From assembly GCF_024505145.1 (NCBI RefSeq), contig NZ_JANIAA010000008.1, positions 62,001 to 126,000 on the forward strand: DNA of 64,000 nucleotides. Reading direction: 5' to 3'. The stretch is from Streptomyces rugosispiralis (lineage in GTDB: Bacteria; Actinomycetota; Actinomycetes; Streptomycetales; Streptomycetaceae). The notes beneath the pieces are model-generated. The model was not told the origin of the DNA, did not search any database, and was given only the letters and a program-made list of their open reading frames with translations. The position numbers were made by a program, and so were the translations under genes. Positions 8,791-17,230 of this stretch are shown in pieces. How positions within the stretch are numbered: position 1 is the stretch's first letter; each line of letters begins with the position of its first letter.

Positions 8791-9717
8791 TCAGACCCTC
8801 GCCGGGGCCGCCGCCTCCGTCGTGGCCTCCGCCGCCAGCGACATCTCGTGCAGCCGCCCCAGCCGCTCCTGCGTCTCCACATCCGCCGGGGTGTACGTGA
8901 GCAGCTTGGAGCCCTGCTGGGGGCCGGTCCACAGGCTGGTGGAGGCCAGCCGGAGGATGCCCACCCGCGACTGGCGGTAGACCTTGATCTTGTCGCCGGG
9001 CCGGATCACCTCATGCCGCGCCCAGATCTCCCGGAACTCCGGCGAGGCCTCCTCCAGCCGCTTCACCATCGCCTTCCAGGCGGGCTCGGCCACATGCTCG
9101 GCCATGACGGCGCGGAACTTGGCCGCCATCAGCCGGATCGTCTCGTCCCGTTCCACCAGGCTGGAACGCCACTCGTCATTGGTGAAGGCCAGCCACAGGC
9201 AGTTACGGTCCTCCGGCGCCACCTGGTCCAGGTCGCACATCAGCAGCCGGTAGGTGCGGTTGTAGGCGAGCAGGTCGAAGCGGCTGTTCTGGACGCAGGC
9301 GGGGAACGGCTCGAGCCGCTCCAGCATGAGCCGCAGCGACTCCGGAATGCCCGTGCACTCGCTCGCCGGGGTCGGGTCGATGGCACCGGCGAGCGCGAAG
9401 AGATGGGCGCGCTCGCTGCGGTCCAGGAGCAGCGCGCGGGCGATGGCGTCGAGGACCTGCGCCGAGACATGGATGTCGCGGGCCTGCTCCAGCCACGTGT
9501 ACCAGGTCACGCCGACGGTCGAGAGCTGCGCGACCTCCTCGCGGCGCAGCCCGGGGGTGCGCCGGCGGCGGCCCCTGGGCAGCCCCACCTGCTCGGGCGT
9601 GATCCGCTCCCGGCGGCTGCGCAGGAACGCCGCCAGCTCGCCCCGCCGTATCTCGGACCCCGCACTCCTGCTCTCGGCCGTAGCAGTCGCCGCCGCATCG
9701 TGCACCATCGTGGTCAT
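8791..9717 (-). CDS. XRE-family regulator with MmyB-like ligand-binding domain
   Basis: 308 aa. An HTH region is near residues 25-90 (ELAAFLRSRRERITPEQVGL, then TPGLRREEVAQLSTVGVTWY and WLEQARDI), the signature of MmyB-type regulators. Residues about 120-270 form the PAS-like ligand domain with FDLLAYNRTYRLL and RNCLWLAF. These proteins usually sit next to, and control, a divergent oxidoreductase or exporter gene. Here the divergent neighbour is a DHA2-like exporter, with a palindrome in the shared promoter region. ATG 9717 or the second ATG at 9708 could be used. Confidence 0.85.
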   Translation of the reverse strand: MTTMVHDAAATATAESRSAGSEIRRGELAAFLRSRRERITPEQVGLPRGRRRRTPGLRREEVAQLSTVGVTWYTWLEQARDIHVSAQVLDAIARALLLDRSERAHLFALAGAIDPTPASECTGIPESLRLMLERLEPFPACVQNSRFDLLAYNRTYRLLMCDLDQVAPEDRNCLWLAFTNDEWRSSLVERDETIRLMAAKFRAVMAEHVAEPAWKAMVKRLEEASPEFREIWARHEVIRPGDKIKVYRQSRVGILRLASTSLWTGPQQGSKLLTYTPADVETQERLGRLHEMSLAAEATTEAAAPARV

Positions 9718-9762
9718 GGCTCCAGGGTGCCCGAGGGCTCAGCCGGTTGCCAGGTACTTCTT

Positions 9763-9788
9763 GTACCAGGATAAAGACACTCTGGTAC
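9763..9788. promoter_or_regulatory. Palindromic operator between MmyB regulator and exporter
   Basis: GTACCAG and CTGGTAC (9763-9769 and 9782-9788) form a perfect 7-bp inverted repeat with a 12-bp spacer. A further half-site CAGGTAC lies at 9751-9757. The position 30 bp before the exporter start suits autoregulation plus control of the exporter by the divergent regulator; the link is inferred from location. Confidence 0.6.
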
Positions 9789-9818
9789 CAGCCTGAGCGA
9801 GGCGAGATCTTCGTAAGC

Positions 9819-11288
9819 GTGACCGAAACGCAGATTTCCACGATACGTACGAGAACCGCCGCCCCGGGTGCGGCGAAGACCCCCGGGCGGACCCACGCCT
9901 CCTCCGGCCCCGCGCTGAGCCCTCTCGGTCTGTTCACCGTGCTGCTGGGCGCCGCGCTGCCGCTGATCGACTTCTTCATCGTCAATGTGGCCCTGCCCAC
10001 CATGGACCACGACCTCCACGCCGGTCCGGCCGTACTGGAGCTGGTCGTCGCCGGATACGGCGTGGCGTACGCGGTGCTGCTGGTCCTCGGCGGCCGGCTG
10101 GGCGACACCTTCGGGCGGCGCCGGCTCTTCCTCGCCGGGATGGCGGCGTTCGGGGTGACCTCGCTGGCCTGCGGGCTCGCGCCGGACGCCTGGAGCCTGG
10201 TGGCCGCCCGGGTGGCGCAGGGCGCCTCGGCCGCGCTGATGCTTCCGCAGGTACTGGCCACGATCCACTCCTCGACCAGTGGTTCGCGCCGCGCCCGCGC
10301 GCTCAGCATGTACGGCGCGACGGCCGGTCTGTCCATGGTCGCGGGGCAGATCCTGGGCGGTGTGCTGGTGGCCGCCGACATCGCGGGCACCGGGTGGCGC
10401 GCGGTCTTCCTGGTCAATGTGCCGGTCGCGCTGATCGGCCTGGTTCTCGCGGTCCGTACGGTCCCCGAGACCCGCTCCAACCGGCCCGCGCCGGTGGACG
10501 TGCCCGGCACCGTGCTGCTGGCGCTGTCGCTGATCACGCTGATGGTGCCGCTGACCGAGGGGCGGGCGGCGGGCTGGCCGCTGTGGACGTGGCTGGGGCT
10601 GGGCGCGTTCCCGTTCGTGGCCGCCGCGTTCTACGTCGTGGAGCGGCGCGCGGACCGCGCCGGGAGGACGCCGCTGCTGCCGCCGAGCCTGTTCGCGCTG
10701 CCCGGACTGCGGCGCGGACTGGCGATGGTGGTGCCGTTCTCGATCGGCTTCGGTGGCTTCATGTTCGTCATCGCGGTCGCGCTGCAGCAGGGACTGCGGT
10801 ACGGGCCGGTGGAGGCCGGGCTGGCGCTGGCGCCGATGGCCACGACGTTCTTCGTGGCCTCGCTGATGGGGCCGCGCCTGGTGGGCCGCTACGGCAGCCG
10901 CGTGGTGACCGCGGGCGGGCTGATCCAGGCCGTCGGCATCGCGCTGCTGACGGTGGCCGTATGGCGGGACTGGCCGGATCTGTCGCTGGCCGGGCTGCTG
11001 CCGGGCGTCGCGCTGGCCGGGTTCGGGCAGGGGCTGCAGCTTCCGGTGCTGATCCGGATCGTGCTGGCCGATGTGCCGAGCGAGCGGGCCGGGGTGGGGA
11101 GCGGTGTGATGGTCACCACCCAGCAGTCGGCGCTGGCGCTGGGCGTGGCGACGCTCGGCACCCTCTTCCTGTCCCTGGAGCCCTCGGCGGGCATGCGTGA
11201 CGCGCTGGTCATCACGCTCGTGGCCCAGCTGGCGGCGATCGCGCTGACCCTGCTGATGAGCCTGCGGCTGCCGCGCAAGGTCTCGTAA
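9819..11288 (+). CDS. MFS exporter, DHA2-like, divergent from MmyB regulator
   Basis: 489 aa from GTG 9819; the in-frame ATG at 9747 would put the operator inside the coding region. The hydrophilic N-tail of about 30 aa is followed by LLGAALPLIDFFIVNVALP (motif D1), GGRLGDTFGRRRLF (motif A) and GQILGGVLVAADIAGTGWRAVF (motif C region). About 14 membrane segments. It faces the MmyB-type regulator across a palindrome, so it is probably induced by that regulator's ligand. Exported substrate unknown. Confidence 0.83.
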   Translation: MTETQISTIRTRTAAPGAAKTPGRTHASSGPALSPLGLFTVLLGAALPLIDFFIVNVALPTMDHDLHAGPAVLELVVAGYGVAYAVLLVLGGRLGDTFGRRRLFLAGMAAFGVTSLACGLAPDAWSLVAARVAQGASAALMLPQVLATIHSSTSGSRRARALSMYGATAGLSMVAGQILGGVLVAADIAGTGWRAVFLVNVPVALIGLVLAVRTVPETRSNRPAPVDVPGTVLLALSLITLMVPLTEGRAAGWPLWTWLGLGAFPFVAAAFYVVERRADRAGRTPLLPPSLFALPGLRRGLAMVVPFSIGFGGFMFVIAVALQQGLRYGPVEAGLALAPMATTFFVASLMGPRLVGRYGSRVVTAGGLIQAVGIALLTVAVWRDWPDLSLAGLLPGVALAGFGQGLQLPVLIRIVLADVPSERAGVGSGVMVTTQQSALALGVATLGTLFLSLEPSAGMRDALVITLVAQLAAIALTLLMSLRLPRKVS

Positions 11289-11355
11289 GGAGATCGCGGA
11301 ACGAGCGGGACAAGCAGAAGAACACGCGGAAGAACTCGCGAGCGGGGAGTTCACG

Positions 11356-11508
11356 ATGCGGGACGCCCGTGCCACGGGCCGGGCGCTGTGGGAGGCGACG
11401 GCGCAGTTCCACGACCCCGGCTACGCGCCGCGGTGGTCGGAACCGGACATGGCCTTTGCCTTCGCGGCCCTCTGCGAGCTGGTGCTGGACGGTTTGCGGG
11501 CCCGCTAG
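11356..11508 (+). CDS. Small hypothetical protein (50 aa)
   Basis: ATG 11356 is preceded by GCGGGGAG 7-14 nt upstream, a plausible ribosome site. The product starts MRDARATGRALWEATAQF and ends ELVLDGLRAR: amphipathic, Trp- and Ala-rich, no membrane segment. It lies 67 bp after the exporter stop on the same strand, so it may be cotranscribed. It could instead be the remnant of a longer protein, since it resembles the C-terminal helix of a helical regulator. No function assigned. Confidence 0.4.
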   Translation: MRDARATGRALWEATAQFHDPGYAPRWSEPDMAFAFAALCELVLDGLRAR

Positions 11509-11531
11509 GGGGTGCCCGCCGGTACGCGTAC

Positions 11532-11694
11532 GCCTGCGGCGGGCTGTTCCCCTACCCGCCCCTTCCCACAACTGGGGCTCCGCCCCAGACCCCGCTCCTC
11601 AAGCGCCGGAGGGGCTGATTTCAGCCCGTCCGGGGTCCAGGGGCGGAGCCCCATGGTTCGGGAAGGGGCGGGTAGGGGAAAGCCCGCCGCAGGC
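11532..11694. repeat. Large intergenic inverted repeat, copy 2
   Basis: Arms 11532-11586 and 11640-11694 are almost perfectly complementary over about 55 bp. The centre carries further nested stems: GACCCC/GGGGTC and GGGCTGA/TCAGCCC (11613-11628 region). It lies downstream of the small plus-strand gene and just before the convergent response-regulator stop. A tandem pair of GGCACACCCCCGCGCCCCTTC units follows at 11733-11774. Sequence and position parallel copy 1. Confidence 0.8.
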
Positions 11695-11777
11695 GGCTCG
11701 CGCCCATGCCACGGAGCCGCACATCGGCACACCCCCGCGCCCCTTCGGCACACCCCCGCGCCCCTTCGGGGCGCCCC

Positions 11778-12428
11778 TCAGCCCACGCCCACGCCCAGGA
11801 AACGCAGCACGGCCAGCACCCTGCGGTGGTCCGCCTCGGCGACCGGCAGGTCCAGCTTCCCGAAGATGGAGTTGATGTGCTTGGCCACCGCGCTCTCGCT
11901 GATCACCAGCGCCCCCGCGATCCCCGCGTTCGACCGCCCGCCCGCCATCAGTTCCAGTACGTCCCGCTCGCGCGAGGTCAGCCGGTCCAGCGGATCGCTG
12001 TGCCGTCGCACCAGCAACTGGGCCACGACCTGCGGGTCCAGGGCGGTGCCGCCGCCCGCCACCCGGCGCAGCGCGTCGATGAACTCCTCCACGTCCGCGA
12101 CCCGCTGCTTGAGCAGATAGCCGATCCCCTCGGTGTGGGACGTCAGCAGATCCGCCGCGTACCGCTCCTCGACGTACTGCGACAGCAGCAGTACGGCCGT
12201 GTCCGGCCACTGCCGCCGGATCAGCAGGGCCGCCCGGACGCCCTCGTCGGTGAAGCCCGGCGGCATCCGGACGTCCACGACCGCGATGTCCGGACGGTGT
12301 TCCTCGACCGCCGCCAGCAGCCCCTCGGCGTCGTCCGCCTCCGCCACGACCTCGAAGCCCGCGGTCTGTACGACCTTGACCAGGCCGATCCGCAGCAGAA
12401 TCGAGTCCTCGGCGATCACAGCGCGCAC
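11778..12428 (-). CDS. NarL/LuxR-type response regulator
   Basis: 216 aa. Receiver domain at residues 1-120 with the acidic pair AEDS, phospho-acceptor in DIAVVDVRMPP (D52) and Lys in YLLKQRV. LuxR HTH at about 148-205: LTSRERDVLELMAGGRSNAG followed by SESAVAKHINSIFGKL. GTG 12428 gives the family-typical start VRAVIAEDS and overlaps the kinase stop by 13 bp; a GTG at 12419 would give a classic GTGA overlap and is the alternative. It is the partner of the kinase just upstream. Target genes unknown; direct repeats of GCAACTGGTG in the divergent promoter region at 13692-13724 are candidate sites. Confidence 0.9.
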   Translation of the reverse strand: MRAVIAEDSILLRIGLVKVVQTAGFEVVAEADDAEGLLAAVEEHRPDIAVVDVRMPPGFTDEGVRAALLIRRQWPDTAVLLLSQYVEERYAADLLTSHTEGIGYLLKQRVADVEEFIDALRRVAGGGTALDPQVVAQLLVRRHSDPLDRLTSRERDVLELMAGGRSNAGIAGALVISESAVAKHINSIFGKLDLPVAEADHRRVLAVLRFLGVGVG

Positions 12429-13630
12429 GGCAGCTCCACGGTGATGACGGTCGGGCCCCCGCGGGGGCTGCTGATGTCGAACGTGCCGTCCACCGACCCG
12501 GCCCGTTTGGCCAGCCCGCCGAGGCCGCTGCCCCGCGCGGGGTCGGCGCCGCCCACCCCGTCGTCCTCGACGACGATCCGCAGCATGCCCCCGGCGCGGA
12601 CGACCGTGACGTCGGCCCGCTCCGCCCTGGCGTGCTTGGCGACGTTGGCGAGCGCCTCGGACACGACGAAGTACGCGACGGCCTCGACGGTCGGGGCGGC
12701 TCGCTCCGGCACGTGGACATGCAGCCGCACCGGCAACGGGGCACGCGCCGCGATGCCGGAGAGGGCGGCGTCCAGGCCGAGTTCGTCGAGGACGGCCGGG
12801 TGCAGCCCGCGCACCAGGTTGCCGAGTTCCTCGATGGCCTCCTTGGCCTCGCGGTGCGCCTCGTCGATGACCTGCCGTGCATCGTCCGGCAGATCCTTGA
12901 GAGTGGCCTTGGCCAGGCCCAGGTTGACCGCCATGGAGACGAGCCGCTGCTGGGCGCCGTCGTGCAGATCGCGTTCGATGCGGCGCCGCTCGGCGTCCGC
13001 CGCGTCGACCGCCCCCGCCCGGCTCTCGGTCAGGTCCTCGACCCGCCGCTCCAGCTCCTTGGCGGGGACGGGGCCCAGCAGCACGGTGGCGGCGCGGGTG
13101 TCGAGCCGGGCGAGGGCGCCGACGAGCGCGTAGGCGAGGGCCAGCAGGATCATGCCGCCGGCCGTGACATACGCGGCCGTGGTCGAGTACCCGATGTGTT
13201 CGACCCGCCAGGACAGTGGAACGCCCCATATCCAGATGTAGACGGTGGCGGCCCAGAGACCGACGAGGGCCATCGTGACGGCCAGCACCCCGCCCCAGGC
13301 GACCGCCGGTCCGGCCAGCAGGTGGTACCACAGTTGCCGCGGGGCCCTCCCGGGCCCGGTGATCCCGATGTCGAGCAGCGCCTTGAAGCGCCACCGCTGA
13401 GCGCGCGTCAGCACGGGCGTGGCCACGGCCGGGGCGGCCAGCGGGACGGTGAGCGCGAGCAGGACGTCCATCGGCGACGAGGCGTCGTCGTAGATCAACC
13501 ACGGCACGGCCATCGGCACCGCCCAGGCCACGAACTGCACCGCCGCGCCGACGACACCGAACCGGAGGTCGCGCCGCAGCCGGTGCAGCGAACGCCCGAA
13601 GGCAGGGCGTATCGCGGTGAGGAGGCTCAT
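12416..13630 (-). CDS. Two-component sensor kinase (HisKA_3)
   Basis: 404 aa. The N-terminal half carries about five membrane helices (residues 25-185), with a charged stretch ahead of the kinase core. Dimerisation/phosphorylation box ERRRIERDLHDGAQQRL near residue 235 with the phospho-His, N box EALANVAKHA, and glycine boxes DDGVGGADPARGSGLGGL. This is the NarX/LiaS-like class paired with NarL-type regulators. The regulator gene overlaps its 3' end. Little is exposed outside the membrane, so the signal is likely membrane-borne (cell-envelope stress is typical); inferred only. Confidence 0.9.
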   Translation of the reverse strand: MSLLTAIRPAFGRSLHRLRRDLRFGVVGAAVQFVAWAVPMAVPWLIYDDASSPMDVLLALTVPLAAPAVATPVLTRAQRWRFKALLDIGITGPGRAPRQLWYHLLAGPAVAWGGVLAVTMALVGLWAATVYIWIWGVPLSWRVEHIGYSTTAAYVTAGGMILLALAYALVGALARLDTRAATVLLGPVPAKELERRVEDLTESRAGAVDAADAERRRIERDLHDGAQQRLVSMAVNLGLAKATLKDLPDDARQVIDEAHREAKEAIEELGNLVRGLHPAVLDELGLDAALSGIAARAPLPVRLHVHVPERAAPTVEAVAYFVVSEALANVAKHARAERADVTVVRAGGMLRIVVEDDGVGGADPARGSGLGGLAKRAGSVDGTFDISSPRGGPTVITVELPCAL

Positions 13631-13691
13631 GCGACGACCTTAGAGCGGCCCCGGGCGGCCGCGCGCTGGACCACATGCCCGGATCCGGGGT

Positions 13692-13724
13692 GCAACTGGT
13701 GCCACCCCAAGTCGGCAACTGGTG
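13692..13724. promoter_or_regulatory. Direct repeat GCAACTGGTG x2 in divergent promoter
   Basis: Two identical decamers start 23 bp apart (13692 and 13715), close to two helical turns, between the kinase gene and the divergent membrane-protein gene at 13805. They may bind the adjacent response regulator and link the two-component system to that gene; no experiment is implied. Confidence 0.4.
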
Positions 13725-13804
13725 TGACCGACACCGGAGGCGGCGCCGACCAGGCTGGTGGTGTGCCCGGGACGACCGACCGGGCCCGGAAGGAGATCCG
13801 CCGC

Positions 13805-14308
13805 ATGACCACCCTGTTCGCGCCCACGCCCACCGCTGCTCCGGCCACCGGCCCGGGGACGTCGCGGAGGACGCGGCTCACGCTTGCCCGGCGGCTGGTG
13901 CGGCCGGAGTCGGTGCTGCTGGTCTCGGGGGCGGCGCTGGTCCCCTGGCTGTACGTACTGGCCCGGACGCTGCCGTCCACGGCGCGGGTCGGCCACTGGA
14001 ACGTCGCGTGGGTGGGCCTGGACGCCCTCGAGGCGCTCGGGCTGCTGTCCACCGCCGCGCTGCGGCGGCGCGGCGACGACCGCCACCGGCTGACCGCAGC
14101 GGCGACGGGGGCGCTGCTGGTGGTGGACGCGTGGTTCGACACGGTGACGGCCGCGCCGGGCGGGGAGCTGGCGGCGGCGGTCGCGATGGCCCTCTGCGCG
14201 GAGCTGCCGCTGGCGGCGGTGTGCGCGGCGCTGGCCCTCGGCCGGGAACGGCGGACCGTCCGCGACGACCGCCCGCTCACCCCTGGGATGCGGCCCACCA
14301 GACGATGA
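13805..14308 (+). CDS. Small membrane protein divergent from two-component system
   Basis: 167 aa from ATG 13805 with AAGGAG ten bases upstream. After a Pro/Thr-rich N-tail of 30 aa there are four hydrophobic segments, including SVLLVSGAALVPWLYVLART and WNVAWVGLDALEALGLL. A loop with LLVVDAWFDTVTA sits between helices 3 and 4. Streptomyces encode many such four-helix proteins of unknown role. Its divergent placement from the sensor kinase suggests it may be the regulated target or an accessory sensor. The 3' end overlaps the convergent gene by 32 bp. Confidence 0.7.
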   Translation: MTTLFAPTPTAAPATGPGTSRRTRLTLARRLVRPESVLLVSGAALVPWLYVLARTLPSTARVGHWNVAWVGLDALEALGLLSTAALRRRGDDRHRLTAAATGALLVVDAWFDTVTAAPGGELAAAVAMALCAELPLAAVCAALALGRERRTVRDDRPLTPGMRPTRR

Positions 14309-14570
14309 CCGCGGCCACCGCGAAGCAGGCCAGCATGATCAGGACGACCTGCCGCCGCGCCGCCGCGTCGGCGGTCATCCGCGGCGAGCCGAGGGCCCCG
14401 TGCGCCTGGGCGAGGTGATCGAGTCCCTTGTGCCGGGCGCCGCCGTGGGTGATCCGCTCCTGCCAGTCGCAGTGCCGGCAGCCGAGCAGCCGCCGCCGCC
14501 CCGGACCGTAGCCGTAGCTCACCTCGAAGACCGTGCCGTCCTCGTGGATGGCGGTGATGTGATGCGTCAC
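14277..14570 (-). CDS. Small C-terminally anchored protein with CxxC
   Basis: 97 aa from GTG 14570. The N-terminal soluble part contains DGTVFEVSYGYGPGRRRLLG followed by CRHCDW, one CxxC pair that may bind metal. Residues about 75-93 are a single hydrophobic anchor (VVLIMLACFAVAAVIVWW), giving a tail-anchored topology. It lies just downstream of glyS on the same strand. Its 3' end overlaps the plus-strand membrane-protein gene by 32 bp. Function unknown. Confidence 0.65.
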   Translation of the reverse strand: MTHHITAIHEDGTVFEVSYGYGPGRRRLLGCRHCDWQERITHGGARHKGLDHLAQAHGALGSPRMTADAAARRQVVLIMLACFAVAAVIVWWAASQG

Positions 14571-14707
14571 GCCTCGCACGACTGGTGAACCCCCGTTCTG
14601 CCGAGCCGACGGGCCCCGGTGCCACGGATCTCGCGTCCGCGGCACCGGAGCCCGTCGTCGGGTATGTGTCCGGTACCCGTGGTCCGGGCGCGCCGGCCCG
14701 GACCGGG

Positions 14708-16090
14708 TCAGCAGCCGATCAGACGGCCGCCGAGGTAGGACTGGATCTGGTCGAGGGAGACCCGCTCCTGCTTCATCGTGTCGCGCTCGCGCACGGTGAC
14801 GGCGTTGTCGTCGAGGGTGTCGAAGTCCACGGTGACGCAGAAGGGCGTGCCGATCTCGTCCTGGCGGCGGTAGCGGCGGCCGATCGCGCCCGCGTCGTCG
14901 AACTCGATGTTCCAGTGCTTGCGCAGATCCGCGGCGAGCCCCTTGGCCTTCGGCGAGAGCTGCGGGTTGCGGGACAGCGGCAGCACCGCGACCTTGACCG
15001 GCGCCAGCCGCGGGTCGAGCCGCATCACGGTGCGCTTCTCCATCTTGCCCTTGGCGTTGGGCGCCTCGTCCTCGACGTACGCGTCGAGCATGAAGGCCAG
15101 CATGGCGCGGCCCACGCCCGCCGCCGGCTCGATGACGTAGGGGGTCCAGCGCTCGCCGGCCTCCTGGTCGAAGTACGACAGGTCCTGGCCGGACGCCGCG
15201 GAGTGCGCCTTCAGGTCGTAGTCGGTGCGGTTGGCCAGACCCTCCAGCTCGCCCCACTCCGAGCCGCCGAAGTTGAAGCGGTACTCGATGTCAGCGGTGC
15301 GCTTGGAGTAGTGGGAGAGCTTCTCCTTGGGGTGCTCGTACCACCGGATGTTCGCCTCCTGGAGACCGAGGTCCCGGTACCAGTTCCAGCGCTGCTCCAT
15401 CCAGTACTCGTGCCACTTCTCGTCCTCGCCCGGCTTGACGAAGAACTCCATCTCCATCTGCTCGAATTCACGCGTACGGAAGATGAAGTTTCCCGGCGTG
15501 ATCTCGTTGCGGAACGACTTGCCGACCTGCGCGATGCCGAACGGCGGCTTCCTGCGCGAGGTCTGCTGGACCGCGAGGAAGTTGGTGAAGATGCCCTGGG
15601 CGGTCTCGGGGCGCAGATACGCGACCGAGCCGGAGTCCTGGGTCGGGCCGAGGTGGGTGGCGAGCAGCCCGGAGAACTGCTTGGGCTCGGTGAAGCTGCC
15701 CTTGTTGCCGCAGTGCGGGCAGTTGACGTCGGCCAGGCCGTTCTCGGGGAGCCGGCCGTGCTTGGCCTCGTACGCCTCCTCCAGGTGGTCCGCGCGGAAC
15801 CGCTTGTGACAGGAGGTGCACTCGGTCAGCGGGTCCGTGAAGGTGGCGACGTGGCCGGACGCCTCCCACACCTCACGGGCCAGGATCACGGACGAGTCGA
15901 GTCCGACGACGTCGTCACGAGAGGTGACCGTGGAACGCCACCATTGCCGCTTGATGTTCTCCTTCAGCTCCACACCGAGCGGTCCGTAGTCCCAGGCGGC
16001 GCGCTGGCCGCCGTAGATCTCGCTGCACGGGTAGACGAAGCCACGGCGCTTGCTGAGGCTGACGATGGTGTCGATCTTGTCGGCGGCCAC
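14708..16090 (-). CDS. glyS: Glycine--tRNA ligase (dimeric type)
   Basis: 460 aa, charges tRNA-Gly in the cytoplasm. It begins MAADKIDTIVSLSKRRGFVY, with class II motif 1 around GGQRAAWDYGPLGVELK. Zinc-type Cys pairs CTSC and CPHC lie in the insertion (about 90-128). Motif 2 contains GKSFRNEI and RTREFEQME; motif 3 is the glycine-rich AAGVGRAMLAFM. The C-terminal anticodon domain starts near residue 345. Full family length with all motifs intact. Divergent from the zinc-uptake operon, which is consistent with the conserved Streptomyces order glyS-znuABC-zur as I recall it. Confidence 0.96.
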   Translation of the reverse strand: MAADKIDTIVSLSKRRGFVYPCSEIYGGQRAAWDYGPLGVELKENIKRQWWRSTVTSRDDVVGLDSSVILAREVWEASGHVATFTDPLTECTSCHKRFRADHLEEAYEAKHGRLPENGLADVNCPHCGNKGSFTEPKQFSGLLATHLGPTQDSGSVAYLRPETAQGIFTNFLAVQQTSRRKPPFGIAQVGKSFRNEITPGNFIFRTREFEQMEMEFFVKPGEDEKWHEYWMEQRWNWYRDLGLQEANIRWYEHPKEKLSHYSKRTADIEYRFNFGGSEWGELEGLANRTDYDLKAHSAASGQDLSYFDQEAGERWTPYVIEPAAGVGRAMLAFMLDAYVEDEAPNAKGKMEKRTVMRLDPRLAPVKVAVLPLSRNPQLSPKAKGLAADLRKHWNIEFDDAGAIGRRYRRQDEIGTPFCVTVDFDTLDDNAVTVRERDTMKQERVSLDQIQSYLGGRLIGC

Positions 16091-16204
16091 GGTGCTCTCT
16101 TCATTGATGACGACATTGACGACGAAGCGAATGCTTCAGGTTACCGGCGGCGGCACCCCCCGGATCAAATCGATAGCCGAAGCGATCAGCAAGAGGACAC
16201 TTGT

Positions 16205-16241
16205 TGACAATCGTTTCCATCTTTGTTGAAAATGAGAGTCA
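16205..16241 (+). promoter_or_regulatory. Tandem Zur-like boxes at znuA start
   Basis: TGACAATCGTTTCCA (16205-16219) and TGAAAATGAGAGTCA (16227-16241) both fit the actinobacterial Zur pattern of TGANAAT-N-(7-bp imperfect complement). The second box covers the candidate ATG at 16232 and the first base of ATG 16241. Zinc-loaded Zur, encoded 3 kb downstream, would repress znuABC here. Assignment is by eye against the known consensus. Confidence 0.6.
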
Positions 16242-17230
16242 TGAACATACGCCGTTTCAGGCCCACGACCGCCCTCGTCGGAGCCGCCGCACTGGGTCTG
16301 ACCACCCTCACAGCCTGCTCCACCGACGCCGGAGACGGAAGGACGGACGGCAAGCTGGATGTGGTGGCGTCGTTCTATCCCATGCAATTCCTCGCCCAGC
16401 GGATCGGCGGGAACGACGTCCATGTCTCCTCCCTGACCAAGCCGGGCGTCGAACCGCACGATCTGGAGATCAGCCCCCGGCAGACCGCCGATCTCGGCAA
16501 GGCCGGTCTGGTGGTCTACCTCAAGGGGCTCCAGCCCTCCGTCGACCGGGCCATCGCGCAGGCCGACCCGAAGCACGTCGCCGACGCGGCCTCGTACACC
16601 TCGCTGGAGGACCACGGCACGGAGGTCGAGGGCGAGCACGGGCACGGCGGCGAGGCGGGGCACGACGGCGAGGCCGGGCACGAGGGGCATGACCACTCCG
16701 GCGACGCGGCCGCCGACCCCCACATCTGGCTCGACCCGGTGCGCTACGCCCAGGTGGCCGAGGGCGTCGGCAAGGCGCTGGAGAAGGCCGACCCCGATCA
16801 CGCCGCGACGTACAAGAAGAACACCACCGCCCTGGTCAAGGAGCTGAACACGCTCGATCAGGACTTCCGGAGTGGTTTGAAGGGCCGTTCTTCGGACACC
16901 TTCATCACGACCCATGCCGCCTTCGGCTATCTCGCCGAGCGCTACGGCCTGCGGCAGGAGGCGATCTCCGGGCTCGACCCCGAATCCGAGCCCAGCCCGG
17001 CCCGGGTCAAGGGACTGCACACCATAGCCAAGAAGGACAAGGTCAACACCGTCTTCTTCGAAACCCTGGTGAGCGACCGCACCGCCAAGACGCTGGCGGG
17101 CGATCTCCATCTGCGGACCGATGTGCTGGACCCGATCGAGGGCATCGGCTCCAAGTCCAAGGGCGATGACTACATCCAGGTCATGCGAGCCAATCTGACG
17201 GCGCTGCGGAAGGCGCTGGGCGCCAAGTGA
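16241..17230 (+). CDS. znuA: Zinc ABC transporter substrate-binding lipoprotein
   Basis: 329 aa. Signal peptide MNIRRFRPTTALVGAAALGL ends in the lipobox LTAC, so the protein is lipid-anchored outside the membrane. The mature protein has the cluster A-I metal-binding layout: the first ligand region GVEPHDLEI (His), then a His-rich loop (about residues 125-160, HGHGGEAGHDGEAGHEGHDH), then DPHIWLDP, TTHAAFGYLAERYGL and the late acidic ligand. This is typical of zinc binders. ATG 16241 was chosen for the standard n-region; ATG 16232 adds three residues. First gene of the znuABC-type operon; Zur-like boxes overlap the start. Confidence 0.93.
   Translation: MNIRRFRPTTALVGAAALGLTTLTACSTDAGDGRTDGKLDVVASFYPMQFLAQRIGGNDVHVSSLTKPGVEPHDLEISPRQTADLGKAGLVVYLKGLQPSVDRAIAQADPKHVADAASYTSLEDHGTEVEGEHGHGGEAGHDGEAGHEGHDHSGDAAADPHIWLDPVRYAQVAEGVGKALEKADPDHAATYKKNTTALVKELNTLDQDFRSGLKGRSSDTFITTHAAFGYLAERYGLRQEAISGLDPESEPSPARVKGLHTIAKKDKVNTVFFETLVSDRTAKTLAGDLHLRTDVLDPIEGIGSKSKGDDYIQVMRANLTALRKALGAK

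Noticed and set aside
7081..9774. 897-codon plus-strand frame
   Set aside because: Arg/Gly/His-rich composition with no domain; it is the shifted frame of the exporter at 6935-8425 and antisense of the MmyB-type regulator.
9714..11375. 553-codon minus frame opposite the exporter
   Set aside because: Gln/His/Arg-rich antisense of a hydrophobic protein; no domain or ribosome site.
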